Below are positions 34,500 through 46,064 of a stretch of 64,000 nucleotides of DNA, piece after piece. Made by a program: the position numbers and the translations under genes. Below the pieces are notes generated by a model. It was not told the origin of the DNA. It searched no databases and worked only from the letters and a program-made list of their open reading frames with translations. This stretch comes from Oegoconia quadripuncta (lineage: Eukaryota; Arthropoda; Insecta; Lepidoptera; Autostichidae): positions 24,239,771 through 24,303,770 of the forward strand of contig OX438743.1 of NCBI GenBank assembly GCA_949316235.1, written 5' to 3'. Position 1 is the first letter of the stretch. Each line of letters starts with the position of its first letter.

Positions 34500-34808
34500 T
34501 TATCGTGCAAGGCAAAAGAAGCCCGATGCGAAGCGAAGAAGAACGATGGGACCCTGGGGTCCTCAGACAAAACGCCTGGTCCAAGACCTGTCGGCGCGTC
34601 TCATCGAGGCTTCTGGTGACCGCAGAGCGGGCGGCTTCCTGGCTCAGAGAATAAGTCTTGTTATTCAACGCGGGAACGCCGCTTGCCTGTCGGGCCCAAT
34701 GCCGCCTCGAGGAGATGCGCTAGACGCAATTTTTTTATCTGTAAACGTTTGTGTTTTTAAATGTTTGACATGTTCGAAATAAATAAGGATCAGTTTAATA
34801 AAAAAAGA
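34500..34808 (+). pseudogene. LINE ORF C-terminus (AQRISLVIQRGNAACLSG)
   Basis: An open frame with ATG at 34546 reads MGPWGPQTKRLVQDLSARLI, then EASGDRRAGGFLAQRISLVI and QRGNAACLSG, with TAA at 34782 and an A-rich end at 34800. The GDxRAG...QRIS.AIQRGNAA pattern is a conserved C-terminal block of a non-LTR element ORF as I recall it. It meets another LINE tail-to-tail at 34819. Confidence 0.6.
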
Positions 34809-34818
34809 GGCTATGGGT

Positions 34819-35358
34819 ATCAAAGTCAAAGTCAAAGTCAAAGTCAAAAATGTTTTATTTTGTAGGTACACAGAGTACACTTAAAATAGTCAATTTTACA
34901 TTTTTTAAGCTACTGCTTGTTCAAAATGCAATTTTCCCCTGAGAAGAACAAGCAAGAAACTCGAAGGGTTGCTCTTTTAAAATCCGGTTTTGATTTTACA
35001 TAAAGGTTTTTATATTACAAAAAGGTTTTTATATTTCATTATTAATCGTGAAATAGCCTGGCATGCGAACAATCTGATTATGTCCAGGGATAATTATCAT
35101 CTAAATAGTCTGATATTTTATAATATGCTTTGTTAATAAGTTTCTGTTTTATAGTATCTTTAAATTTATCGAGAGGAAGATTTTGTGTATCAACTGGGAC
35201 CTTATTGAAAAAGCGTATACATGACCCTTTGAATGAATTACTGACTTTGCGGAGGCGACTTATGTGACCTGCAAGTTTATCTTTATTTCTTGTATTGACA
35301 TCATGTTTATCACTATTTTTCTTAAATGATGCTATATTTTTTTTGACATACATTAGAT
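34819..35358 (-). pseudogene. LINE RT C-terminus, ISDYLDD family, open frame
   Basis: Minus-strand frame of 91 codons: MYVKKNIASFKKNSDKHDVN, NTRNKDKLAGHISRLRKVSN, SFKGSCIRFFNKVP and YYKISDYLDDNYPWT with stop. The 3' UTR has GAGTTTCTTGCTTGTTCTTC in its reverse form and the end is (TTTGAC)n. Heavily 5'-truncated, so inactive, but the visible frame is undamaged and therefore fairly young. Confidence 0.8.
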
Positions 35359-35419
35359 AATATCAAAATTACATGTCCTGACAGTACTCATGCAAGCTGC
35401 ATTACGCACCGGCTTTATT

Positions 35420-35755
35420 TTCTTCATCAACAGCCTTACACGTCTCCATTATTGGAGCACAGTCCCCGCTCACAGGGAGAGAGTATGAACCATTATCCAC
35501 CACGCGGGCCCAGTGGATTTTTGTCAGACTAGTGACCATCTGACAGACAGTGTTTTTAAGCCGCCTCCGTAGTCCACCGACTGACTTCTATCGAAAACAA
35601 CCAGGACCGACTATTTAACGTGCGCTCCGAAGCATGAAAATACTCCTATTAAAATGCCACTGGTGGTGCCAAGGACTGATCGCGCCAGATATTGCTTAAC
35701 TTCGCTAATCGCAAACGAATAGCGAATGCGGCTACGCTACGAGTACACGAGTGAT
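35420..35755 (+). repeat. Interspersed repeat with CGCCAGATATTGC end
   Basis: Second copy of the repeat at 17515-17800: GGGCCCAGTGGATTTTTGTC, GCTCCGAAGCATGAAA, CGCGCCAGATATTGCTTAAC. Confidence 0.5.
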
Positions 35756-35949
35756 TTTCTTTGCAAGATAGATGAGGGTATACTTTTAGTTGCAGCTGAC
35801 TGTAGATATAAAAAGTGAGTAGCGAACACTTTCAAAAAAAAGTACTGAAATTTAATTGGAGCGATTTTCATTAAATTTCAGTACTCTAGATTTCCATAGT
35901 TACAATTACAATATTATATTCTTTTAAATTCGATATAATTTGAAATGTA

Positions 35950-36075
35950 TTCTACTACCTTTTTAAATCTATGTATCCTGCTTGTAAATATAGAGTTTCA
36001 TTAGAATCGGTCTATTCATTTAAAAACATTTGGACTCGAAAGTTTCTATGGAATACCGAGCGGAATAAAACCTCT
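35950..36075 (+). mobile_element. Right half of a TTAA MITE
   Basis: AATCTATGTATCCTGCTT and GGAATAAAACCTC before TTAA match the right half of 12696-13059. The left end is missing. Confidence 0.45.
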
Positions 36076-36739
36076 TAAATCGAGGACGGAAAGCAGAGAG
36101 ACGTTGGTCATTACTCCACCGACAATAAATAAATAAGTAGCATAGCTCTTAATTGAAGAAGATTATAATATACACCTACTTAAGTAGACCTCTGATCTCT
36201 ATGTTAGTTTGGGATCTACATAGAGATCAGCCTTCTTAATACATATGAGAGTTTAAGCTATTAGCCGACGAGTAATCGTTAATACGATGATACCTAGATA
36301 ATATGTGAGAAAACTTGATCCTAAATGTCCACATCTGTCATTTTAATGACGTCACGTCCCCCACTTACACTGGCGGACAAACTTGCACGGGAGAGTAATA
36401 AAATTACACAACCCGCCACATAAAGTGTACACGTGACGGCAAGATTAACGTTATTGTGGCAGCAACTGTATTCAAGAGGGTTGTTTGTTCTAGCTTGACT
36501 AATATGACTCAGTAAACTACGGGCTTAGTCTTTATTGAGTTAATCTAACTTGTTCTGACGCTCAAATCGAATGGTCTTTGGAAAAGCAATTCAGGTTTTT
36601 AGGTAATATCAGAAATGAATGACTTTAACATGTCTTCCTTTGCATGTGCTAATGAGACTTACTTTTATGCCAAGGTCCGTTGATGAGTGCTTGAATAATA
36701 AGTAATTATTGAAAGGCCGTTTATAAAACAGAATAAGGA

Positions 36740-37085
36740 ATATTGTAATCAGGGAATTTTGAAAGAAGATATTTAGTGAAAAAAATTTAAAAAGCTATTT
36801 TTAGATGGTTTGGACATTTGAAAAGGAAGAATGAAGAAGGCTAATTAAAAATATATACGAGGCAGGTGTGGATGGTTGCTTTAAGAGAAGACCATGGTGA
36901 ACATGCCACGATCAAATCGAGAATATCTTAAATACAGATGGCGGATGGAGTATGTACTCGAAACCGACGAGAATAAATAATTGTATGAGAATAAATGAAG
37001 CGAATGAAGGTCAGGATCGTAGCAAGTGGAAATCAGTAATCTCTGTCTATCCCAACAGGAACAGACCTGCTTTATGTATACATGT
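36740..37085 (+). pseudogene. LINE C-terminus (RWFGH family), decayed
   Basis: Contains AIFRWFGHLKRKNEEG, then, through stops, the IVASGNQ*SLSIPTGTDLLY ending. Related to 60700-61250. Confidence 0.55.
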
Positions 37086-37194
37086 TTTGCTAGAGTAGGC
37101 AGCTTATGAGGCAAATCGTCCGTGCAAGATCTGATCCTGGGGCGAATTGCCTAATTCAAAAAATACTATTGATTAAGGTGGTCCGCTACTGCTA

Positions 37195-38115
37195 CTTCCC
37201 ATCGATAGTTGACGGAATTAGACCTTGTGGATTCCACTGTGTTTTTGGACATTACTTTGGACGCCAAATTACAATCGGGTCCTCATATCCATAAATTAGC
37301 GAAGAAGCTCAGCTCTGCAGCCTATGCATTCAAAAAAATTAGACAAATATCGGACGTAAATATTGCCAGATTAGTATATTTTAGTTATTTCCATAGCCTG
37401 ATAGCTTACGGTATCTTACTGTGGGAAAATGCCGCGGATATAAATACAATCTTTGTTTTACAAAAACGAGCCGTTCGCGCAATTTATCAATTGAGACCTG
37501 CTGTGTCAATTAGAGACAGATTTAAAGAGTATAATATTCTAACCTTTTCGTCACAGTACATTTTTGAAAATCTTTGAAAATTTAATATATGTCTAAAAAA
37601 ATATAGCATCATTTAGGAAAAATAGTGATAAACATGCTGTCAATACAAGAAATAAAGATAAACTTGCAGGTCACATAAGTCGCCTCCGCAAAGTCAGTAA
37701 TTCATTCAAAGGGCTATGTATACGCTTTTTCAATAAGGTTCATGTTGATATACAAAATCTTCCTTTCAATAAATTTAAAGATACTATTTATAAAACAAAA
37801 GCTTATTAAGAAAGCATATTATAAAACATCAGATTATTTAGATGATAAACATTCATGGACATGAACAGCCCGTTCGCGTAACCAGGCTATTTCACAATTA
37901 ATAATGAAATATTATAATATAAAATAATAATAATTTTGTAACAAAAAACCTTTTTTTTTTTAAAGAGCAACCTCTCGAGTTTCTTGCTTGTTCTTCTTAG
38001 GGGAAAAGTGGCGTTTGAACAAGCAGTAGCTTAAAAAATGTAAAATCTGACTATTTTAAGTGTACCCTGTGTACCTACAAAATAAAGTGTTTTTTGATTT
38101 TGATTTTTTGATTGA
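37195..38115 (+). pseudogene. LINE RT C-terminal region and 3' UTR, ISDYLDD family
   Basis: The longest copy of the family. An open frame to 37577 reads SAAYAFKKIRQISDVNIARL, VYFSYFHSLIAYGILLWENA, LQKRAVRAIYQLRPAVSIRD and YNILTFSSQYIFENL. A small lesion follows, then the NTRNKDKL/SNSFKG/KTSDYLDDKHSWT part with frameshifts to ~37862. The 3' UTR ends AATAAAGTGTTTTTTGATTT with a (TTTTGA)-like tail. The thumb-like RT end places it in the jockey/CR1 group. Confidence 0.8.
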
Positions 38116-38232
38116 TTATTGTCTGCAAATGACACGTTAAAATTCGGTTTGACTTTTAAATTTTACCAAATCATTATGTGAAACAATTCCACGTGAAATA
38201 TAGTTCACACACAGGCAGAATATCTTGTACAA

Positions 38233-38278
38233 TAACGTGGCTAACGCAACTTGTTAGCCACGTTAACAAGTTGCGTTA
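38233..38278. repeat. Two interlocking perfect palindromes
   Basis: TAACGTGGCTAAC (38233-38245) pairs with 38253-38265 across 7 bp. TAACGCAACTTGTTA (38242-38256) pairs with 38264-38278 across 7 bp. The arms overlap, so the two hairpins exclude each other. Confidence 0.85.
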
Positions 38279-39459
38279 TCAAACTGTAAACTTACGAATT
38301 TAAAAAAATAATAATTTTAGAACACAATTAGTCAAAACATAATACTAAACGTAAAATAAAAATTATGTGTCGAAATGATAAAAAGACTGAGGAAAAATGA
38401 AGCTAGCTTTTGAATAAGACAAATGCTGTCTATAGAGAAGTTGGATGCGATTATGGATTCGAAACTGAATGCATAGATTGGGTAGATAGAAATATTCGAA
38501 CTTTGCAAATGCGAAAGTGTATCTGTAATTTTGGTATGCATATTCAAAAGCGAACGACTCAATAATCGATCCTTAATCCCTTTAATAAACAAAGTTATAA
38601 CTTAACCCGTTGTTACATATCGCTTTCCAACTTGTAATTTTGCAGAGATATTGGTTTACCATAGAGGGTGCCTTCTGCCCCCAAGAAAACGGTTTGTATT
38701 GGTGGATGTTCGCCGTCAACGACACCGAGGAAGAGAAGCAGAAAGCATCATCTCTAGACCTTGGCAACAGAACGCATATATTATGATTATAACGTATTGT
38801 CACTGTTTAATCTAAGCCCACGTTGGGCGCCTATTTCCGTTACAGACAAACATTACCGAGGTATATTCATACTTGGTTTCTGACAACGCGAGACAACCAA
38901 ATATACAATGTCTAGTCCAAATATATCAAAAACATAAAAAAATATTCAATTCTATTGCAATATGCTTAAGTCTAAAGTTCCTTTGGTCATTTAGTTTTAA
39001 GACATCTTGATTTAGGATTACTCCACATCACCTACATGTTTGTTCAGTTTGAACATCTGAGAGAAACAAGTTCAAAGTGTGAATACCATTTGAAATGATA
39101 GCTTTCACAGGCATGAATTATGCTACAATAGAATTAATATTGAAAATAGAATACATGGGGTTTAATTGTATTTGAATGTATCCAAAATTAATTAGAATTT
39201 AGCAAAATCCACGACGTAAGAACCGTTCTGTTTTCGGCGCATCTGGTGTAAATCTGTAGCGTATAAAGTCAAAAATAGTTCCTTTGACCTTATTCCATTT
39301 TCTGAATTTGAACGACAGATTCAGGGGCAGGGCAGGGTATGACTGTTTTAGATCTTTATGATAAGAGAGTACTTAAAGCAATGTTTGGCGTGGTTAGTCC
39401 TGTAGTGGGTGACCACTGGTGGCATTTTAATATTATATGTTGCGACGAGCCCGCTTGTT
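38279..39459. other. Globin intron 1, no feature
   Basis: AT-rich, short ORFs only. The segment 38640-38770 is slightly coding-like on both strands but has no recognisable motif. Confidence 0.4.
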
Positions 39460-40040
39460 TTACAGAAGCTAGCCGTTCGCGCAATTTATCAATTGAGACC
39501 TGTAGTGACACTTACAGATAAGTTTACAGAATTGTGATGTTTTCGTCACAATACATTTTTGAAAATCTTATACTACCTGTATTAGATTTTCAAAAAAAAA
39601 TTTAGTATCATTTAGGAAAAATTGTGATAAGATAAATAAAGATAAACTTGCAGGTCCTGTAAGCAGACACCGCAAAATCAGTAATTCATTCGGGGGCTGT
39701 GCATACGTTTTTCAATAAGGTTCCCATTCATGTACAAAATGTTCCATTTAATAAATTTAAAGACCTTATTAAAACAGAAACTTATTAAGAAAGCATATTA
39801 TAAAATATCAGATTTGGATGATAATCAACCATGGACGTAACCAGCTCGTTCGCATGCCAAGCTATTTCACGAGTAATAAAAAATATAATTGTGACGTTTT
39901 GTAATCTAAAAATCTGTTTTTAAAAAGCAACCCCTTAAGTTTCTTTCTTGTTCTTTTGAATTTTTGAAACAATGTAAAATGTATTTTAAGTGTATCCTGT
40001 ATACATACAAAGTAAAGCATATTTGAATTTGAATTAGAAT
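39460..40040 (+). pseudogene. LINE ISDYLDD family, decayed
   Basis: AVRAIYQLRP-like start, several frameshifts, DLDDNQPWT-like end, then AAGTGTATCCTGTATACATA and AAAGCATATTTGAATTTGAA. Confidence 0.7.
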
Positions 40041-40084
40041 AGTCGGTCCCGTTTATTTGCAATTAATGGAAACAGCGAAGTCGG

Positions 40085-40335
40085 TAGCCTTTTTTTTTGA
40101 TGCGGTCAAACGCATTACACGTACGGCTCGCCTGGGGGACGGCGAGACGGTTATGTGGGACTTATTGTCGGGAGGGATACCCACTAAACCCCACCGCGAC
40201 CTTCTTCGGCAGTAGGGATTGGGAACGCATAAGCGACTCCAGGCCCCCTTCCCGCCCCGCCCCCCTTAACAAGGGGAGGTCCATTCCCGGAGGTCGTCTA
40301 GCGCACCCTCGTAGGGGAAGTCGGTAGCTAATAAG
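40085..40335 (+). repeat. GC-rich unidentified insert
   Basis: After a poly(T)-like run, a sharply GC-rich stretch (GGGGGACGGCGAGACGG, CCCCTTCCCGCCCCGCCCCC). Likely a coding fragment of a LINE; no motif recognised. A 76-codon ORF is present but not convincing. Confidence 0.35.
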
Positions 40336-40344
40336 ATCGGCTAA

Positions 40345-40490
40345 AAAATTCTGACTGTGGGGTACCACTGGTCGGACACAAACCACCAATCCTCACAGGA
40401 TCCGCGTGGTGGATTATGACCTTTATTAGTGAGAGGAGGCTGTGCCCCAAAAGTGTGGACGTATGAGGCTGATGACTTTGTGGTAAGCTT
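40345..40490 (+). mobile_element. LINE 3' coding end/UTR, GAGGAGGCTGTGCCC type
   Basis: GAGAGGAGGCTGTGCCCCAA, then GGACGTATGAGGCTGATGAC resembles the insect LINE ending GAGGAGGCCTGTGCCCAGCA plus (GAT)n. Decayed. Confidence 0.45.
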
Positions 40491-40577
40491 AAGTCTTACC
40501 GTTAAACATATTGGAGCCTGTCCACGTTGGACCCAGATTATATCCTCGAAGGCTGGAACAGATCCAGCCTTGCTTAA

Positions 40578-40655
40578 CACGTTCACGGACACTGGACCAG
40601 ACACAATAGATGTTTTATTGTATAGGTCTATAGGCGGCCAGTGTCCGCTAACGTG
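40578..40655. mobile_element. 78-bp TTAA-flanked MITE (piggyBac-type)
   Basis: CACGTTCACGGACACTGG and CCAGTGTCCGCTAACGTG are inverted with one gap; TTAA at 40574-40577 and 40656-40659. Confidence 0.65.
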
Positions 40656-40987
40656 TTAATTTGCATAACATACGACTACTGTGGTCTGTCGAATTACAAT
40701 CCTAACTCATCTTAAATAACCATCATCATCATCATCTAATCTAATCTTTTAAATAAAGGGGCCAATGACATGAGCACTACACACACTCAATGAGATAGCA
40801 GACAGAACACATATTGTCATATATATGCAGTACTTATGAGCGAATTTCAAAAAGTCGCATTATTTGTACTATGTTATTTAGTATAGGTAGATATAGTTGG
40901 TATACATAATTGTCATTAGTTAACTATCGCATTGGAGTAATCTGTAATGATAGTTATAAACTTGGTAAATAAAAAAATAAATAAATC

Positions 40988-41028
40988 ATATCAGCCGAAA
41001 GACATCCACTGTTGGACAAAAGCCTCCT
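40988..41028 (-). mobile_element. LINE 3' end fragment (ATATCAGCCGAAAGAC)
   Basis: ATATCAGCCGAAAGACATCC and ACTGTTGGACAAAAGCCTCC: recurrent 3' end of a lepidopteran LINE, minus strand. Confidence 0.45.
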
Positions 41029-41451
41029 AAATAACCATATAAATATTTAATCTACTCTACATGACTCCAAAGCATCATAAATGTCCTGATATAAATAAAC
41101 TCAACATATCGTAACTACGCTAACGTATCATGACATTAAGGTGTTACGAACGAAACGGAAATGGGTCAAGTACACTTCGCGTCACGTCACTTCCGGCGGG
41201 AAGAGTGAAAGCCTTCAAAGTAGGGGATCGCGAAAATTGGCTGTATCAAAGGGATTGTTTGAGAATGTCTACCATAAAATAGGTATACAGGTAACAAGAA
41301 GTAACATAACATGAACAAGACATTTAAGACAGATTGTATTTTTGTTTATACCGATTTTGTATCGATATTAGCCGCAATATATAGTTTTATATCGTAAGTT
41401 ATAAAAATATTAATTACCTAATTACCAAAAAAAATTAATTGTTGTGACTGA

Positions 41452-41815
41452 AGAATCAAAATCAAAAAAATATTAATTTCGTAGGATAAAAATTATCATT
41501 TGAAAACGTCACATTTTTTATCTTATTATTAAAGTTTTTGACATTATTGCTCATTCACAAAGCTGATTCCCCAGAGAAGAACGAGCAAGAAACTCAATAG
41601 TTGCTCTTTTAAATATAAGTTTGGGTTACAATTATATTATATTGTATAATGAGACTGAATATCGCCGAGCGGTCTATGTCCATGCTTGCTTATCATCCAG
41701 ATAGTCAGAAATTTTATAATAGCCTCTGGTAAATAATGTCTGTTTTATGATAGTTTTGAATTCATTTAAAGGTAAATTTTGAATGTCCCCTGGAACCTTA
41801 TTATAAAAGACTAAG
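41452..41815 (-). pseudogene. LINE ISDYLDD family, decayed 3' part
   Basis: Reverse tail AATCAAAATCAAAAAAATAT, AGAAGAACGAGCAAGAAACT and a degenerate YYK..SDYLDDKQAWT end. Confidence 0.65.
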
Positions 41816-42072
41816 ATATAATCTATTTAGACTTAACCAAACATGTTAAATGCTAAATATCTTGAATATCTATATGAAAAGTGGCTAAGAAAATTGACTA
41901 TTTTAAGATATCTACAAAATAATTCAAATAAATATAAATGGTATTTAAATTTCTAATACTATGATAATAAGACATGTAGCGCTAGGCGATGTCTGTTTAT
42001 TTTTTCTTGCTTTGCCGAAATATAAATTGTAAAAATGCTTATGTAAAAGAGCTTTGTCAATGACCTGCACTT

Positions 42073-42250
42073 AATAAATAAATAAATAAATATCCATTCG
42101 CCAAACGCCATCTAGTTCCACATTAAGCAACTATAGGCTTGTGTTGTGGATACTAGATGGATGATATACTACACAAATACATTTTTTTTTGTAAATAAAT
42201 ACATATATAAATGAAAACATCCATAACTCTGGAACACAAATGCCCGTAGA
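42073..42250 (-). mobile_element. SINE S2, head missing
   Basis: (AATA)n, CGCCATCTAGTTCCACATTA, GTTGTGGATACTAGATGGAT and CATCCATAACTCTGGAACAC; no tRNA-like head. Confidence 0.75.
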
Positions 42251-42352
42251 CTTATGTATTAAAACGTTTTGATTGGATTTGGGGAAGTAAACATTCAGGG
42301 AACACTTTGTGCAACGTCTTTTTAGCACTTTCAAAAAATCTAATCGTCTTTT

Positions 42353-42672
42353 AACCGCCTCTGTGGCTCAGTGTAAACAACATTGGGTTTACGATTCGGA
42401 GGTCGCGGGTTCGCTCCCCAGCGAGCTACATGTACTCGGTTTGGTTGGTGGTAGGGCATTTTAAATGTCCGCCTGGCTAGCTACCACCATCTTATCTAAA
42501 TCTGCAGACAAGCAGCAATGTTAATAGCATTGTTGTGTTCCGGTTGTCAGAGAAAAGATAGCCAGTCCCCCAAATGTTTTGGGGTGTCCGGGTGAGTACG
42601 CTTCCACTTTCGACCTCATCTTCACTTAACATCAGGTGTGATTGAGGTCATAAAATCGTACATAAAAAAAAA
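42353..42672 (+). mobile_element. SINE S1, full length
   Basis: Head AACCGCCTCTGTGGCTCAGT, B box GGTTCGCTCCC, complete body and poly(A). Confidence 0.85.
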
Positions 42673-42992
42673 CTTAAATTTTTCCTCGATAACGATATTT
42701 TGTTAAATCCACATTCTATTTTTGGGAGATTTTATGAAAATATCAAATAACTCGCAGATCTCGGGAACCTTCGGAACCTACATTACGGACTTTACGACAG
42801 TTTGATTAGTTTTTTCTATTAACATTTTTGATCCGCTATTTAATGGTTAAAGTTGAAACTTTTGGCCGTAAACCTGTTTTATCTCTTTTAGTTTTTCTCC
42901 ATTTTTAGACCATCAAGGCTTTTTCAGGCTTCTTAAGAATTTTAGACATTAAAGATGTATTTAGAAAAAGAGCGCACGATCGCATATTTACA

Positions 42993-43494
42993 TTTTTTTT
43001 AATCCACAACGGGTTAGCAATGACCTCAATCACACCTGATGTTAAGTGAAGATGAGGCCGAAGGTAGTAGCGTACTGACCCGGAAACCCCATCTTATTTG
43101 CGGGACTGGCTACCTTATCTCTGACAACCGGAACACAATAATGCTATTAACTGTTTGGCCGCAGATTTAGATAAGATGGTGGTAAGATGATGGTGGACAT
43201 TTAATATAAGATTAAATAAATTGTAATAATTTCAGTTCATTATATTTTTGTACCAACTATGGAGGAGCGGAGTCTCCTAATACAGGCATTATTATGCTTA
43301 AAAGGAGGCTCCTGCTACAATATTGTAAAAGAATGCATTAAAAGAAATAAATGAATTATGAATTATGAAATGAATTAGGAAAATATGCCCTACCACCAAC
43401 AAAACCGAGTACTAAATATGTACCCCGCTGGGGATCGAACCCGCGATCTCCGAAACGTAAGCCCAATGTCGTTTACATTGAGCCATGGAGGCGC
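42993..43494 (-). mobile_element. SINE S1 interrupted by a LINE 3' end
   Basis: S1 at 42993-43203 and 43379-43494 with both tail and head; B box GGTTCGATCCC at 43434-43444 (reverse). The gap holds the 43204-43378 insert. Confidence 0.8.
43204..43378 (+). mobile_element. LINE 3' end inserted in SINE S1 (GAGCGGAGTCTCCTA module)
   Basis: GGAGGAGCGGAGTCTCCTAA, CAGGCATTATTATGCTTAAA and AAATAAATGAATTATGAATT. The core recurs inverted at 18625-18680. The ATTATGA-type tail suggests a non-LTR 3' end. Confidence 0.5.
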
Positions 43495-44477
43495 TTAAAT
43501 CAATTAATTAAAATTAAAAAATAATTATTATGACATTAATACACACAAAGTTACGTAATATAGTCAATATGGTTACTACATAATTACTTTTACCGAACTA
43601 CGTACTGAAAAAAAAAACAAATATAATTTTCCTTTAATATAACTGACCCGCCAAAATTGTCATTCCGAAAGGACGTTAAGTCGAAACTATTATTTTTAAG
43701 ACTTTCCACAAACTTAAATAAACTTATTAATGATATGTACGAAACAAGAATCAATTGGCTTCAAATTTATATTACCTACTGATTGATTCGGTATGCATAA
43801 ATAAAATAAAAATAAAATTCTCTATCTCCGGAGGGCATCATAGGATCTTAACTAAATTTATATGAGACCATTATAAAGCCTATCAAAAAATAAAATAATC
43901 ATCAAAATCGGTTAACAATTTGACAAAAATATGGGTGTACATACATTAAAAACAGGATATGGACGAACATCCTTTGACACTTAAGTGTATTAATGAAATA
44001 ATCGAATAATATCGTTGAAAATTGAGAAAATCTTCGAAATTATTAATTTATCTAGTAAACTAAGTAAATGTGTTAAAAGTGAATTATCATCGAAAAAAAT
44101 TCGATAAACCAAAAAAATTCAGGGAGACTCGAAACAAAAAGGTTACGATACCCTGCTCTGGAGGTTCACTCCACAAATTACATGTAAACATCCGAAAAAA
44201 ACGGTACAGCGGTTAAAAATACATTCAAACAATTGGAAAAATCATCTCACGAGTATACTGAACCAAATAAAATGAAGGAAAAGAACCATTTATTTACCGC
44301 AAAAGCTCTTTCAATATTTTATCGAGTAGAAAAGCCCAAGGTGAAACATTAAGCACCTATTGAGTCAAATTTATGGGCTCCGTTAGAAGTTTGTTTTGAG
44401 AGTATTTAGTTTAGGTCACGTGACGATCGACTGGGATAAGTGAGTTAAATATCCCTCTTGACGTATAGTCTAATTAA
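43495..44477. other. Globin intron 1, no feature
   Basis: Low-complexity AT-rich DNA without recognised repeats. Confidence 0.45.
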
Positions 44478-44738
44478 ATAATAATAATAAATAAATAAAT
44501 ATCCTTAGATATACACACAGTAAGCAACTATAGGCTTGTGTTGTGGATACCAGATGGTTGATATACTACATAAATACATTTTTTTTTGTAAATAAATACA
44601 TGTATAAATGAAAAACGTCCACAACTCGGGAACACATGTATGTATTCATCATACAAACATATGCCTCTAGCGGGATTCGAACCCGCGACCATTTGGTATA
44701 GTAGCAGAGTTTCTAACCACTACACTAAACAGGTCGTC
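44478..44738 (-). mobile_element. SINE S2, left arm of an inverted pair
   Basis: Full-length minus copy, (AATA)n to GTCGTC, with B box GGTTCGAATCCCGCTAGAGG. Head-to-head with the next copy, 20 bp apart. Confidence 0.85.
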
Positions 44739-44758
44739 AGGAAATTTTGAGAAAAAAA

Positions 44759-45041
44759 TGACCTGTTTGGTGTAGTGGTTAGCAACTCTGACCACTATAC
44801 CAAAAGGTTGCGGGTTCGAATCCCGCCAGGGGCATATTGTTTGTGTGACGAATACGGACATGTGTACCCGAGCTATGGATGTTTTCATTTATAATAAGTA
44901 TTTATTTACAAAAAAAAATATGTTTATGTAGTATATCAACCATCTGGTATCCACAACACAAGCCTATAGTTGCTTACTGTGGAACTAGATGGCGCTGTGT
45001 GTATGTCTAAGGATATTTATTTATTTATTTATTTTATTTAC
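44759..45041 (+). mobile_element. SINE S2, right arm of an inverted pair
   Basis: Full-length plus copy: TGACCTGTTTGGTGTAGTGG (A box), GGTTCGAATCCCGCCAGGGG (B box), body and (ATTT)n tail. Confidence 0.85.
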
Positions 45042-45256
45042 AGTGATATGGTAAGTTGCTCTCTCTGAACCCAATGACACTGCTGCCTATCCCTGTAGGG
45101 CTAGCATGCCCCAGACTCTCTGTAAATCAACACGAAATAGAAGCTGTGCGTCTCTTTTATTCGCATAAAGCATGAACGTGACAGCAGGCTTCTATCTCGT
45201 GTCTTTGTGAAGAGAATACGACTCATGCTAGTATGCTGGTTTATTCTGTTATGTTG

Positions 45257-45366
45257 ATTTTTTTTTCGCATAACAGGTTCGTACTTGACCTCAATCACAC
45301 CTGATGTTAAGTGAAGATGAGGTCGAAGGTGGATGCGTACTGACCCGGAAACCCCAACACATTCAC
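45257..45366 (-). mobile_element. SINE S1, 3' third only
   Basis: Poly(T), CATAACAGGTTCGTACTTGA, AGATGAGGTCGAAGGTGG, ending at AACCCCAACACATT. Confidence 0.75.
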
Positions 45367-45599
45367 AGTCAAGTGTTAATACATTGTCCATTAAAAAAAA
45401 TTTTCTCCGTGCGTCCATTTGAATGGTCCTATCTCCACGACCGCTTACAAATTCGATTAGTTCAACTGCGGATCGCGACGACACTTTCACGACAAAAAAA
45501 AACCCGAAAATGTTATACAGGTTAAATTTTATTCGTGTAATTCCTGTTAACTAGTGAGTCAACTCTCATACGAACCATAGCCGAATTCAGCAGAAAATT

Positions 45600-45660
45600 G
45601 TTGGACTTCCATACTAAACGTGTACAATAAAGCGTTTACAAACAAACAAACAAACAAACG
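45600..45660 (+). mobile_element. Retroposon 3' end with (CAAA)n tail
   Basis: GTGTACAATAAAGCGTTTAC followed by (AAAC)n; same module as at 7540-7573. Confidence 0.45.
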
Positions 45661-45718
45661 TGGTTTCAAAATGGTTTACTTTTTTATGGGTTATCGAAAT
45701 TTTTTTGATCCAATTCGA

Positions 45719-46051
45719 TTTTTTTTTATGCACAACGGGTTGGTACTTGACCTCAATCACATCTGATGTTAAGTGAAGATGAGGTCGAAGGTGGAAGCGT
45801 ACTGACGCGGAAACCCCAACACATTTGGGGGACTGTTTATCTTATCTCTGACAACCGGAAAACAACAATGCTATTAACATTGCTGCTTGGCGGCAGATTT
45901 AGATAAGATGGTGGTAGCTAGCCAGGCGGACATTTAAAATGCCTTACCACCAACCAAACCGAGTACTTGAACAGGTACCCCGCTGGGGATCGAACCCGCG
46001 ACCTCAGAATCGTAAACCCAATGTTGTTTACATTGAGCCACGGAGGCAGTT
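45719..46051 (-). mobile_element. SINE S1, full length
   Basis: Complete minus copy from poly(T) to CACGGAGGCAGTT; B box GGTTCGATCCCC. Its head faces an S3 SINE head 14 bp away. Confidence 0.85.
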
Positions 46052-46064
46052 ATAAGGCGGTGTT

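Noticed and set aside
40429..40659. 76-codon plus-strand ORF
   Set aside because: Runs from a LINE 3' end into a TTAA MITE; composite of repeats.
44660..44830. Candidate tRNA genes (good A and B boxes), also at 2015, 26630, 46080 and 56730
   Set aside because: Each is the head of an S1, S2 or S3 SINE with SINE body attached; acceptor stems do not close, so they are not functional tRNAs.
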